Below are positions 7,683 through 15,350 of a DNA stretch of 64,000 bases, one piece after another; within the stretch, counting starts at the first letter, position 1, and every line of letters starts with the position of its first letter. The notes under the pieces were generated by a model that saw only the letters and a program-made list of their open reading frames with translations, had not been told where the DNA came from and searched no databases. This DNA comes from RPQJ01 sp963706535 (GTDB taxonomy: Bacteria; Pseudomonadota; Gammaproteobacteria; Steroidobacterales; Steroidobacteraceae): contig CAVPMU010000017.1 of the NCBI GenBank assembly GCA_963706535.1, forward strand, positions 115,322 through 179,321. Reading direction: 5' to 3'. The translations under genes and the position numbers were made by a program.

Positions 7683-10177
7683 GCATGACCGCACTGCGCT
7701 TCGCCTGGCGAAACCTGCTGCGCGACCTGAAGTCGGGCGAACTCCTCGTGCTGTTGCTCGCGCTGCTGGTGGCGGTCGCGTCGCTCACCGCGGTCGGATT
7801 CTTCACCAGCCGCATCGGAAGGGCGGTGGAGCAGCAGGCGGGCGAGGTGCTGGCGGCCGACCTGCGGCTCGAGTCGCCGCGTGCCATCGACGAGTCCTAT
7901 GACGGCGAAGCCGGGCGGCGGGGTCTGCGGGTGGCGCGCGTGCTCTCCATGCCGAGCGTCGTCTTCCACGGCGAGGAGTCCACGCTGGTCGCGCTGCGTG
8001 CGGCGGGCGACGGCTATCCGCTGCGCGGCCGCCTGAAGATCGCGGACGAGCCCTTCGGTACCCCGCGTGCGACGGACGGCATTCCCGCGCCCGGGGAGGC
8101 CTGGGCGGACTCGCGGCTGCTCGCCAGGCTCGGCGCGCCCGTCGGCACGCGACTGACGGTGGGCGCCCACGAAGTGCTCGTGACGCGCGTGCTCGATTAT
8201 CGCCCGGACCAGGGCAGCGGCTTCGGCGATCTCTCGGCCACGCTGCTCATCAACCTTGCCGACGTCGAAGCGACCGGACTCATCCAGCCCGGCAGCCGCG
8301 TCAGCCGCGCCGTGCTGTTCGCGGGGGACGCCGGCGAGGTACGCGAGTTCCGGGCGTGGCTCGAGGCGAACAAGCGCAAGGGCGAACGCCTGCAGGCGGT
8401 GGCGGATGCGAGTCCGCAGATACGCGCCTCCTCGGAGCGGGCGGGCCGCTTCCTGTCGCTCGCGAGCCTCGTCAGCGTGCTGCTGTCGGCGATCGCGGTG
8501 GCGATGGCCGCGCGGCGCTTTGCACGGCGCCACCTCGACAATGTCGCGCTGATGAAGTGCATGGGGGCCTCGCAGGGACTCGTGCTGCGCCAGACCGTCG
8601 CGCAGCTCGTGGCCGTCGCGCTGATCGTGAGCCTGCTGGGCACGGTGGTGGGCTACGCCGCGCAGGCGGGGCTCGCCTGGGTATTGCGCGACCTGATCCG
8701 CGGCGACCTGCCCGCGCCGGCGCCGGACGCCTTCTGGCTCGGCATCGTCACGGCGGTGGTGATCCTGGTCGGCTTCGCGTTGCCGCCGCTGCTGCAGCTG
8801 AAGCGGGTGCCGCCTGCGCGAGTGCTGAGGCGCGACCTCGAGCCGCCGCCCCTCAGGTTCGCGCTGGTCTATGGGCTGGCGATCGGAGCCGTGCTCGCGC
8901 TGCTCTACTGGCTGGTGCGTGACCCGCGCCTCGTGACCTACGTCGCGGTCGGCATCGGCGCGACGTTCGTCGCGCTGGCGCTCGCCGGCTGGCTGCTGGT
9001 CAAGGCGCTCGCGCCGCTGCGCAGCGGCGTGGGCGTCGCCTGGCGCTACGGGCTCGCCAACATCGCCCGGCGCGGGCGCGAGAGCGTGGTGCAGATCGTC
9101 GCTTTCGGGCTCGGTTTCATGGTGCTGCTGCTGCTCGCGCTGGTGCGCGACGACCTGCTGAAGGAGTGGCGGGCCAGCCTGCCGGACGACGCTCCGAATT
9201 ACTTCATGATCAACATCCGTCCCGACGAAGGGGACGAGGTGCGCGCGTTCTTCGCCGACCGTGGCCTGCCGCCGACGGAGCTCGTGCCGATGGTGCGGGC
9301 GCGCCTCACGGCGATCAACGACCGCCCGGTGGACCAGATCACTTTCGAGTCGCAGCGTGCGACCGGCTTCGTCGAGCGCGAGGCGAACCTGACGTGGGCG
9401 CACTCGCTGCGCGACGACAACCGGCTGGTGTCCGGCTCGTGGTGGAACGACGGGGACGCCGGCGGTGCGCGCGTGTCCGTGGAGCTGGAGTATGCGGAGT
9501 TGCTCGGCCTCGGGCTCGGCGACACCGTCACCTACGACGTGGCGGGCGAAACCGTGAGCGCGAAGGTGACGAGCCTGCGCGAGGTGCGCTGGGACTCGTT
9601 CCAGCCGAATTTCTTCGTGGTCTTCTCGCCGGGCGTGCTCGAGGACGTCACCGGCACGTTGATCACCAGCGTGCACGTCGAGGCCGACCAGCGACCGGCG
9701 CTCGTCGACCTCGTCCGCCGCTTTCCGGAGGTCACGATCATCGACATCGACGCGCTGCTCGGCCAGGTGCGCGAGGTGATGGACAAGGCGGCGCTCGCCG
9801 TGCAGTACGTCTTCCTGTTCACGCTTGCAGCGGGCCTGATGGTGCTGCTGGCCGCCGTGCAGGCGACGCGTGACGAGCGGCGCTACGAGAGCGCGATGCT
9901 GCGCACCCTCGGGGCGAGTCGCGGCGTGGTGTTCAAGGGCGTCGCGGCGGAGTTCGTCGCGCTCGGCCTGCTGTCGGGCATCCTCGCCGCCGCCGGTGCG
10001 ACCATCGCGGGGTATTTCCTGGCCCGCGAGATCTTCAGCCTCAGGTATTCGCCCGACCCCGCGGTGTGGATCGTCGGTGTCGTCGGTGGAGCGCTGCTGG
10101 TCGGTGTAGCCGGCATGCTCGCGGCGCGGTCGGTCGTCACGCAGCCGCCGGTCTCGACGCTTCGTGAGGCTCAGTAG
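7679..10177 (+). CDS. ybbP: FtsX-family permease, YbbP type
   Basis: Large inner-membrane permease partner of YbbA, 832 residues. One N-terminal membrane segment (ELLVLLLALLVAVASLTAVG) is followed by a periplasmic domain. A first FtsX domain then begins around residue 255, a second set of segments lies near 330-480, another periplasmic domain follows, and a C-terminal FtsX domain starts near residue 700 (YVFLFTLAAGLMVLLAAV, then EFVALGLLSGILAAAG). The GTG at 7679 overlaps the ybbA stop; an ATG two codons on is an alternative. The duplicated FtsX layout is typical of YbbP. Confidence 0.93.
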   Translation: MSMTALRFAWRNLLRDLKSGELLVLLLALLVAVASLTAVGFFTSRIGRAVEQQAGEVLAADLRLESPRAIDESYDGEAGRRGLRVARVLSMPSVVFHGEESTLVALRAAGDGYPLRGRLKIADEPFGTPRATDGIPAPGEAWADSRLLARLGAPVGTRLTVGAHEVLVTRVLDYRPDQGSGFGDLSATLLINLADVEATGLIQPGSRVSRAVLFAGDAGEVREFRAWLEANKRKGERLQAVADASPQIRASSERAGRFLSLASLVSVLLSAIAVAMAARRFARRHLDNVALMKCMGASQGLVLRQTVAQLVAVALIVSLLGTVVGYAAQAGLAWVLRDLIRGDLPAPAPDAFWLGIVTAVVILVGFALPPLLQLKRVPPARVLRRDLEPPPLRFALVYGLAIGAVLALLYWLVRDPRLVTYVAVGIGATFVALALAGWLLVKALAPLRSGVGVAWRYGLANIARRGRESVVQIVAFGLGFMVLLLLALVRDDLLKEWRASLPDDAPNYFMINIRPDEGDEVRAFFADRGLPPTELVPMVRARLTAINDRPVDQITFESQRATGFVEREANLTWAHSLRDDNRLVSGSWWNDGDAGGARVSVELEYAELLGLGLGDTVTYDVAGETVSAKVTSLREVRWDSFQPNFFVVFSPGVLEDVTGTLITSVHVEADQRPALVDLVRRFPEVTIIDIDALLGQVREVMDKAALAVQYVFLFTLAAGLMVLLAAVQATRDERRYESAMLRTLGASRGVVFKGVAAEFVALGLLSGILAAAGATIAGYFLAREIFSLRYSPDPAVWIVGVVGGALLVGVAGMLAARSVVTQPPVSTLREAQ

Positions 10178-10254
10178 GATCTTGCGACTGCGCGGCACTT
10201 GCGCGAGTAGCACATTCGCGCGACGTTGGCGTGCGACTCATAGGGAGACTCGCG

Positions 10255-10542
10255 ATGTCCACGACGACCATCCGGCTCGATGATGACCTGAAGTCGCGCA
10301 TCGCGGCCGTGGCTGAGCGCGCGGGCAAGTCGTCCCATGCGTTCATCATCGACGCCATCGCGCGTACCGTCGAGCAGGCGGAACTCGAGGATCGGTTCCA
10401 GCGGGAAGCGGACGAGCGCTGGGCTGGCATCCTCGAAGCTGGCAGGACGGTGTCGTGGGACGGGTTGCGGACCTATCTGACCACTCGGGCGGCAGGCCGG
10501 CCTTCGCTGCGGCGGCCGCGAGCTCGCAAGCTCGCACGCTAG
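10255..10542 (+). CDS. ribbon-helix-helix (CopG-type) antitoxin
   Basis: The 95-residue protein starts with the RHH strand TTTIRLDDDLKSRI followed by two helices, the DNA-binding fold of CopG/ParD antitoxins. A good ribosome binding site (AGGGAGA) sits 6 bases before the ATG at 10255. It lies 8 bp before a ParE-like gene in the same direction, the standard antitoxin-first order. The basic C-terminal tail (RRPRARKLAR) may be less structured. It probably represses its own operon. Confidence 0.85.
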   Translation: MSTTTIRLDDDLKSRIAAVAERAGKSSHAFIIDAIARTVEQAELEDRFQREADERWAGILEAGRTVSWDGLRTYLTTRAAGRPSLRRPRARKLAR

Positions 10543-10550
10543 AGTCCATC

Positions 10551-10850
10551 GTGGCTCGCATCGAGACGGCACCCGAAGTCGTCGACGACTTCGAGCGATT
10601 CTTCGAGCATCTCGCCGGGCTCGAGGTTCGTGATGTAGCTGGCCGCCTCGCGGAGATCGTGCAGGCGATCGACGTACTGGCGACGAGTCCGCTGATAGGA
10701 CCGTCGGCGAAAGGCGGCAAGCGTGAACTCGTGATCGGTCGTGGGTCGCGTGGGTACGTAGCTCTGTATCGGTACATGGCCGAGGTGGACACGGTGTTCC
10801 TGCTCGCTGTGCGCAGCCAGCGCGAGGCGGGGTACGGGCGCGAATCGTGA
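10551..10850 (+). CDS. RelE/ParE-family toxin
   Basis: The 99-residue protein has the ParE/RelE fold signature: an N-terminal helical part (DDFERFFEHLAGLE), then GPSAKGGKRELVIGRGSRGYVALYRY and the C-terminal strand TVFLLAVRSQREAGY. ParE toxins poison gyrase and RelE toxins cut mRNA; which applies here cannot be told. The GTG at 10551 follows the antitoxin stop by 8 bp; the open frame upstream overlaps the antitoxin and is not used. The pair abuts the trailer end of the CRISPR array. Confidence 0.85.
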   Translation: MARIETAPEVVDDFERFFEHLAGLEVRDVAGRLAEIVQAIDVLATSPLIGPSAKGGKRELVIGRGSRGYVALYRYMAEVDTVFLLAVRSQREAGYGRES

Positions 10851-10956
10851 GGGTCGCGCACACGCATTTGAATCCTGGCGGGTGCAATCGGCTGGCGACA
10901 GGTAGTCGCCTGTGCGTGAAGCGCGGTCAGCGCCATGGTCGAGACATTGAAACTAC

Positions 10957-11046
10957 AGATCTGTCCCCGCGCGTGCGGGGAATACAACGACACCGTGCGC
11001 TGCGACGTGAACCACGTCGGTCCATCCCCGCGCGTGCGGGGAACAC
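10957..11046 (-). CRISPR. relic type I-E-like repeat-spacer-repeat
   Basis: Two 29-bp units at 11018-11046 and 10957-10985 share TCCCCGCGCGTGCGGGGAA (plus strand) and are exactly 61 bp apart, the standard type I-E 29+32 period. The first differs by about one base from the common I-E repeat (minus strand GTGTTCCCCGC...GGGGATGAACCG). The second is degenerate at its distal end, as expected of the last repeat of an array. The spacer is 10986-11017 (32 nt). The 31 nt between 11046 and the first I-C repeat is also spacer-sized. No I-E cas genes are in the window. Confidence 0.85.
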
Positions 11047-11077
11047 ACCGCGTGCCCGTCGATATTCTTTCCGGGCA

Positions 11078-12609
11078 GTTTCAATCCACGCCCGCCTCCG
11101 AGGAGGCGGGCGACATGGCCAGTGCCATGCGCTCCATGTCTTGATACGGTTTCAATCCACGCCCGCCTCCGAGGAGGCGGGCGACAATGTCCACTCTCCA
11201 GCACCGGCGGCACCAGTGGTTTCAATCCACGCCCGCCTCCGAGGAGGCGGGCGACGCCGGACGGATCGGAACGTCCGCCAGCGGCGTTTCAATCCACGCC
11301 CGCCTCCGAGGAGGCGGGCGACACGCGATGTCGCGCTGAGCCGGCCGTCACGACCGATGTTTCAATCCACGCCCGCCTCCGAGGAGGCGGGCGACGGTCG
11401 CGCTTGAAAGCGCGCCCAACCAGTGCCTTGGTTTCAATCCACGCCCGCCTCCGAGGAGGCGGGCGACTGAATCGGCGTCCGCATCGGACGTGGCTTCCGG
11501 TGTTTCAATCCACGCCCGCCTCCGAGGAGGCGGGCGACATCTCGACGCGCACGCTCGAGTAGTCTGAGGCCGCAATGTTTCAATCCACGCCCGCCTCCGA
11601 GGAGGCGGGCGACATCAGACGGCTGTTCGGGATCATGCAGGACCTCGATGGTTTCAATCCACGCCCGCCTCCGAGGAGGCGGGCGACCTCAATCGACCAC
11701 GATCGTCAGCGCGCCGGCACCGTTTCAATCCACGCCCGCCTCCGAGGAGGCGGGCGACCCGAGTTGCGGGCCGATGCTGCTCGTGCGTGGCTAGCCGTTT
11801 CAATCCACGCCCGCCTCCGAGGAGGCGGGCGACCCGATGTTCGCCTGCGGGCGAGTGGCCGAGCAGTGTTTCAATCCACGCCCGCCTCCGAGGAGGCGGG
11901 CGACGCTGGCGTCGGTGACGATTGTCAAGCCTGCTGGTTTCAATCCACGCCCGCCTCCGAGGAGGCGGGCGACTCAACGATGCCGACGTGCGGCTCGCGG
12001 CATGGCCGTTTCAATCCACGCCCGCCTCCGAGGAGGCGGGCGACGGCGTCCGAATGGACGGCGGCATGGTATTTCGTTTCAATCCACGCCCGCCTCCGAG
12101 GAGGCGGGCGACCTGCATCTTCTGCCTCCAAGCCGGTCCGCGCCGCGTGTTTCAATCCACGCCCGCCTCCGAGGAGGCGGGCGACCGGCAACGTGTTCCC
12201 GGCATTGCGCTGCTCGAGTTTCAATCCACGCCCGCCTCCGAGGAGGCGGGCGACCGCGCGCGCTGCGCGCGTCGAATGCGCCGCCGCTCGTTTCAATCCA
12301 CGCCCGCCTCCGAGGAGGCGGGCGACACGTGCGCGCAGCGTCGTAATGGCTGTACAACGCGTTTCAATCCACGCCCGCCTCCGAGGAGGCGGGCGACACG
12401 AGCGCGTTCATGGCATTGCCCTCGTTGCTGGTTTCAATCCACGCCCGCCTCCGAGGAGGCGGGCGACACATGCTGTGGACCGTTGCGCGCGTCCGATCCT
12501 CGTTTCAATCCACGCCCGCCTCCGAGGAGGCGGGCGACCCTGTTCAAGTGTGTGAAATTCAGTTGAATACATGTTTCAATCCACGCCCGCCTCCGAGGAG
12601 GCGGGCGAC
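11078..12609 (-). CRISPR. type I-C CRISPR array, 22 repeats and 21 spacers
   Basis: A 37-bp repeat (minus strand begins GTCGCCCGCC and ends GCGTGGATTGAAAC) occurs 22 times without visible variation. Starts include 11078, 11149, 11219, 11286, 11359, 11431, 11502 and so on to 12573. The 21 spacers are 30-38 nt, mostly 33-36. The repeat folds into a strong hairpin (CGCCCGCCTCC/GGAGGCGGGCG) and ends in the ATTGAAAC tag of I-C repeats. Direction is set by the tag and the cas operon: the leader is at the high-coordinate end next to cas2, so spacers near 12.5 kb are newest. The newest, 12539-12572, is AT-rich compared with the rest. Confidence 0.98.
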
Positions 12610-12786
12610 GCCGCAAACGCAACCTATTGAATGCCCATGTGTATCGCTGCGGAACGCGCGATCCAGAGTGGTCCTCACACCGCCGGCTCGTCCGCGCGTT
12701 TGCCGCAGTTCAAGAATATCATCAGATTCTGGTGGTTACAGACCGCGCGAACCTCCCGAGATGCGCGGTATCGCTGAGGGTTCGCG
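12610..12786 (-). promoter_or_regulatory. CRISPR leader between cas2 and the array
   Basis: This 177-bp non-coding stretch lies between the cas2 stop and the leader-proximal repeat and is richer in A and T than its surroundings (for example AAGAATATCATCAGATT on the plus strand near 12712-12728). By position it should hold the pre-crRNA promoter and the sequence recognised by Cas1-Cas2 during spacer insertion. I could not assign exact promoter boxes. Confidence 0.65.
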
Positions 12787-13086
12787 TTAGACAACCAGCG
12801 GCCCATCGAAGTCAAGCGCACGAAACGTCCCGAACTCATTGACATACAGGGAGGTCGGCCCGGTCAGGCGATACATTCGCAGGCAATCGCTATCGGCATC
12901 AATGATCTCCAGCAGGCGTCGCTGCAGCTCCTCGAGTTGTATATCGTCGAGCCTGCATTCAAACACCGATTTCTGTACCCGCTGTCCCACGCTTTCGCAG
13001 GCCTTTGCGACCCGCCGCAGGCGGCATCGCCCTGCTCTGGTCTCTGTGGCAACGTCGTAGCATACGAGGACGAGCATGGCCATCAC
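12787..13086 (-). CDS. cas2: CRISPR adaptation endonuclease Cas2 (type I-C)
   Basis: Small ferredoxin-fold protein that joins Cas1 to integrate new spacers. The first strand MLVLVCYDV with its conserved Asp is present, as are the VFECRLDD and CLRMYRL segments. The longest reading starts at a GTG (13086) overlapping the cas1 stop; the ATG at 13077 directly before LVLVCYDV is the more usual N-terminus, giving 96 residues. It is the last gene of the operon before the leader. Confidence 0.95.
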   Translation of the reverse strand: MMAMLVLVCYDVATETRAGRCRLRRVAKACESVGQRVQKSVFECRLDDIQLEELQRRLLEIIDADSDCLRMYRLTGPTSLYVNEFGTFRALDFDGPLVV

Positions 13087-14126
13087 CGGTGGAGATAAGG
13101 CAGATAGGCCTCCGTCTCGCCACGCAGCGTCCTGGCGAGCAGCCGCGCCTGAACGTGTGGTAGCAATCCATACGGAACCTCGGCTTCGAGAACGGGGTGC
13201 GTCAGCAATTCCTGCTTGTGCGCTTGCCAGGCCACGCTCACGGCGCGCCGTCCATCATCGTTCAATAGTACCGCGCCGCCTTCGGTTACCCGAAAATCAT
13301 CCGGCGAAAGCTGCTTCCGGTTGATCAACGTCAGTGCGACGCGATCCGCTGCCACTGCTCGAAACTCCTCGACGAGGTCCAGCGCCAGCGCGGGACGGCC
13401 CGGCCGCACTGCGTGCAGAAATCCGAGCTGCGGGTCGAGTCCCACACTCTCCAGCGCGCTGCGACAATCATTGGTCAAGAGCGTGTACAGGAACGACAAC
13501 AACGCATTCCCGCGATCGCGTGGTGGCCGCCGTGATCGGCCGTCCGGGGCGAACGCGTCTCGCTGGTCTGGTCGGATGATGCGAGGAACGGCCGAGAAGT
13601 AAGTCCTGGCGGCCTCGCCCTCGACGCCACGCAGTTCGTCCAGATCCACGGCGGCACTTGCAGATCGCAGCGATGCATCGAACCTTCGCACGGCCTTCTC
13701 CAGTTCATCGCGATCCTCGTCACCCCTCGCTTCGCGAGCACCGCGTTGGAGTACCGTGCGGCTATTCTTCAGCTTTCCGAGCACGAACGATCGTGCCAAT
13801 TCCAGCTGAGCCGAAGGATTCTGTGTCGTCTGGTACTGCGCGAGGCGCAGCAGGACGTTGCCGTTCACCGGCCCCTCGATACGGGCGCGGAATCGTCCGT
13901 TCCGGTCCAACAGACAGATGCCGATGCCGTCCTCGGTGCAGCGACCGATCAGGGCAGGGCTGACCAGGACATCGCCGAAACACACCAGACCGCTCAAGTG
14001 ATGGAGCGGCACGCGCAGCCGAGTCTCGTGTTCGAGTTCCACACGAACGGTATTGTTATCCAGATGCAGGAAGCTGCCGCTGGTGGTCACATAAAGGGTG
14101 TTCTGCAGGGAATAACTCAAGCTCAT
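13083..14126 (-). CDS. cas1: CRISPR adaptation integrase Cas1 (type I-C)
   Basis: The metal-dependent integrase of the Cas1-Cas2 complex. The 347-residue protein shows the three catalytic metal ligands in context: Glu in LRGVEGEAARTYF, His in GFLHAVRPGRPALALD, and the acidic cluster in DLVEEFR. The N-terminal beta domain (LYVTTSGSFLHLDNNTVRVE) matches subtype I-C Cas1. The start overlaps the cas4 stop by 4 bp (ATGA) and the stop overlaps cas2, so the adaptation genes are translationally coupled. The gene looks intact. Confidence 0.97.
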   Translation of the reverse strand: MSLSYSLQNTLYVTTSGSFLHLDNNTVRVELEHETRLRVPLHHLSGLVCFGDVLVSPALIGRCTEDGIGICLLDRNGRFRARIEGPVNGNVLLRLAQYQTTQNPSAQLELARSFVLGKLKNSRTVLQRGAREARGDEDRDELEKAVRRFDASLRSASAAVDLDELRGVEGEAARTYFSAVPRIIRPDQRDAFAPDGRSRRPPRDRGNALLSFLYTLLTNDCRSALESVGLDPQLGFLHAVRPGRPALALDLVEEFRAVAADRVALTLINRKQLSPDDFRVTEGGAVLLNDDGRRAVSVAWQAHKQELLTHPVLEAEVPYGLLPHVQARLLARTLRGETEAYLPYLHR

Positions 14127-14749
14127 GCGCGGTAAAGCTCGTCCACCAGTGCGCGATAGCGCTGGCGGTCAGCAATGACCATGGGCTGGCAGAGTTCCTG
14201 TAACGAACAATGTCGGCAGCGCGCGTCGTTTACGGGCGACGGCAGGCGAGCATCGTGAATCAGTGCGCGAACGGCTGTCGATGCCTCCACAACCGCGGCG
14301 CGCAAGGCGGCATCGATGCGCACCTCCCGGCGACGACGAGAGCTGAAATGGAAGACGGCGCCGCGCGGTACCTGTCTACCCGTCATCTCCTCGAGGCACA
14401 GCGCCTGCGCTGCAACCTGCAGGTCGTCGTGTCGCTGCCGACGCCGAGGTCCGTGTTTGTACTCCACCGGGAACGGACTCCCGTCGGCCGCGAATTCCAC
14501 GAGGTCGGCCTTGCCGATGAGGCCGAGCCGGTCACTCCAGAGCGGCATGCCTCTTTCGACACGAACCGTACCGTGCCGTTCCGCTCCGGGTTCATCCACC
14601 AGACGGTGGACCGCCCGTCCGCGGGCGGTATACAGATTCTCCGCGAACGCCTGCTCGACGTGAATCAGCGCGCACTGGCGCGGGCAATAGCTCCAGTGCT
14701 GCAGGGCCGAAATCGGCACCAGATTGCTATCGCTCACCTGACGTGACAC
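14123..14749 (-). CDS. cas4: CRISPR-associated exonuclease Cas4 (type I-C)
   Basis: RecB-like nuclease that trims prespacers and checks the PAM for Cas1-Cas2. The four iron-sulfur cysteines are visible: two in SYCPRQCALIH, where a single Cys normally serves, and the C-terminal set in RCRHCSLQELC. The nuclease core has the Asp in KADLVEF and the E-x-K motif in VEYKHG. The 208-residue length is normal. Its start lies 23 bp inside the end of the DUF5615 toxin gene, so translation is coupled to that gene rather than to cas7 as usual in I-C operons. Confidence 0.95.
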   Translation of the reverse strand: MSRQVSDSNLVPISALQHWSYCPRQCALIHVEQAFAENLYTARGRAVHRLVDEPGAERHGTVRVERGMPLWSDRLGLIGKADLVEFAADGSPFPVEYKHGPRRRQRHDDLQVAAQALCLEEMTGRQVPRGAVFHFSSRRRREVRIDAALRAAVVEASTAVRALIHDARLPSPVNDARCRHCSLQELCQPMVIADRQRYRALVDELYRA

Positions 14750-15113
14750 CGAATGGGCGCCAGCGCTGACCGGTCGGTTCTACGACGAAATAGCCGCCTT
14801 CGAGCGCTTGGCGGCTCGTCAGCACTTCGAGCGCCCGCTCGCCGGGTTCGAGCGGGTCGTACTCTGCCAGACGAAAAAGCACGATGGCCACCGGAGGTTG
14901 CAGGCGTCTCCGAAAGATCAGTTCCCCATAGTCGAGGTCGAAAGTCAGGATCCATCGCCGGTCCGCGACCGCTCGCCGCAGCACCTCCACATCATGCATG
15001 CCGGGCGTTCGTTCGCGAACCGACCACAAGTCGTATCCACGGTTGCGGAGCAAAGCCACGGACGGCGCCGGGAAGTTCTCGTTCGCCAGGACACGAGGAC
15101 GCTCCACCGTCAT
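14727..15113 (-). CDS. DUF5615 PIN-like putative toxin inside the cas operon
   Basis: The 128-residue protein fits DUF5615 (PIN-like, VapC/Mut7-C related): LANENFPAPSVALLRNRGYDLWSV, then GMHDVEVLRRAV, RRWILTFDLDYGELIF, and a C-terminal VVLFRL-type strand. The acidic residues in HDVEVL and TFDLDYGEL would build the metal site. It overlaps the DUF433 stop by 4 bp and the cas4 start by 23 bp. DUF433-DUF5615 pairs are recognised type II toxin-antitoxin modules; RNase activity is inferred from the fold. Finding it between cas7 and cas4 is unusual. Confidence 0.85.
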   Translation of the reverse strand: MTVERPRVLANENFPAPSVALLRNRGYDLWSVRERTPGMHDVEVLRRAVADRRWILTFDLDYGELIFRRRLQPPVAIVLFRLAEYDPLEPGERALEVLTSRQALEGGYFVVEPTGQRWRPFGVTSGER

Positions 15114-15349
15114 GCAGTGGCCTTGGAAGCGGCGATGTAACGCTCCTCGCCCAGGAACTCGGCTGCAAAGGCAAGCGCGGCCAGGACGTCCTCGGACGCA
15201 AGGTGCGGGTATGCCTGAAGGATGGTCTCCGTGGTCCAGCCGTGGGCCAGTCGATCCAGGATCAACTCGACCGAAATGCGCGTCCCCTTGATCGTCGGCT
15301 TGCCGAGTAGTACATCCGGGTCCGCAACGATCCGATCATGCCAGTTCAT
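15110..15349 (-). CDS. DUF433 antitoxin inside the cas operon
   Basis: The 79-residue protein carries the DUF433 pattern: GKPTIKGTRISVELILDRLAHGWT, TETILQAYPHLASEDVLAALAFA. This is a winged-helix or HTH-like domain usually paired with DUF5615. Its ATG lies 1 bp after the cas7 stop and is served by a near-perfect Shine-Dalgarno within the last cas7 codons (15355-15361), unlike the bare 4-bp overlaps of the other cas genes. Strong initiation suits an antitoxin that must exceed its toxin. It might also bind the operon promoter; nothing here proves that. Confidence 0.85.
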   Translation of the reverse strand: MNWHDRIVADPDVLLGKPTIKGTRISVELILDRLAHGWTTETILQAYPHLASEDVLAALAFAAEFLGEERYIAASKATA

Positions 15350-15350
15350 C

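Noticed and set aside
7424..10213. Very long minus-strand frame (929 codons) opposite ybbP, and similar long antisense frames elsewhere
   Set aside because: High-GC codon bias creates open antisense frames; they are low-complexity, Arg/His-rich and lack domains, while the plus-strand genes are clear.
10865..10885. TTTGAATCCTGGCGGGTGCA as the 3' part of a tRNA or an attachment site
   Set aside because: No matching D-arm, anticodon arm or acceptor strand upstream; it falls just after the parE stop.
10939..10953. TCGAGACATTGAAAC resembling the end of an I-C repeat on the opposite strand
   Set aside because: Only eight bases (ATTGAAAC) match the repeat end, and the orientation is inconsistent with the array; chance is sufficient.
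11122..12566. Several long open frames across the CRISPR array encoding repeated FNPRPPPRRRA or QSTPASEEAGD peptides
   Set aside because: They arise from the 37-bp repeat being read in different frames; the repeats and variable spacers explain them entirely.
14727..15113. DUF5615 protein judged inactive because LANEN has Asn where many PIN proteins have Asp
   Set aside because: An N-E-N version of this block is, to my recollection, common among DUF5615 proteins, so it is not evidence of inactivation.
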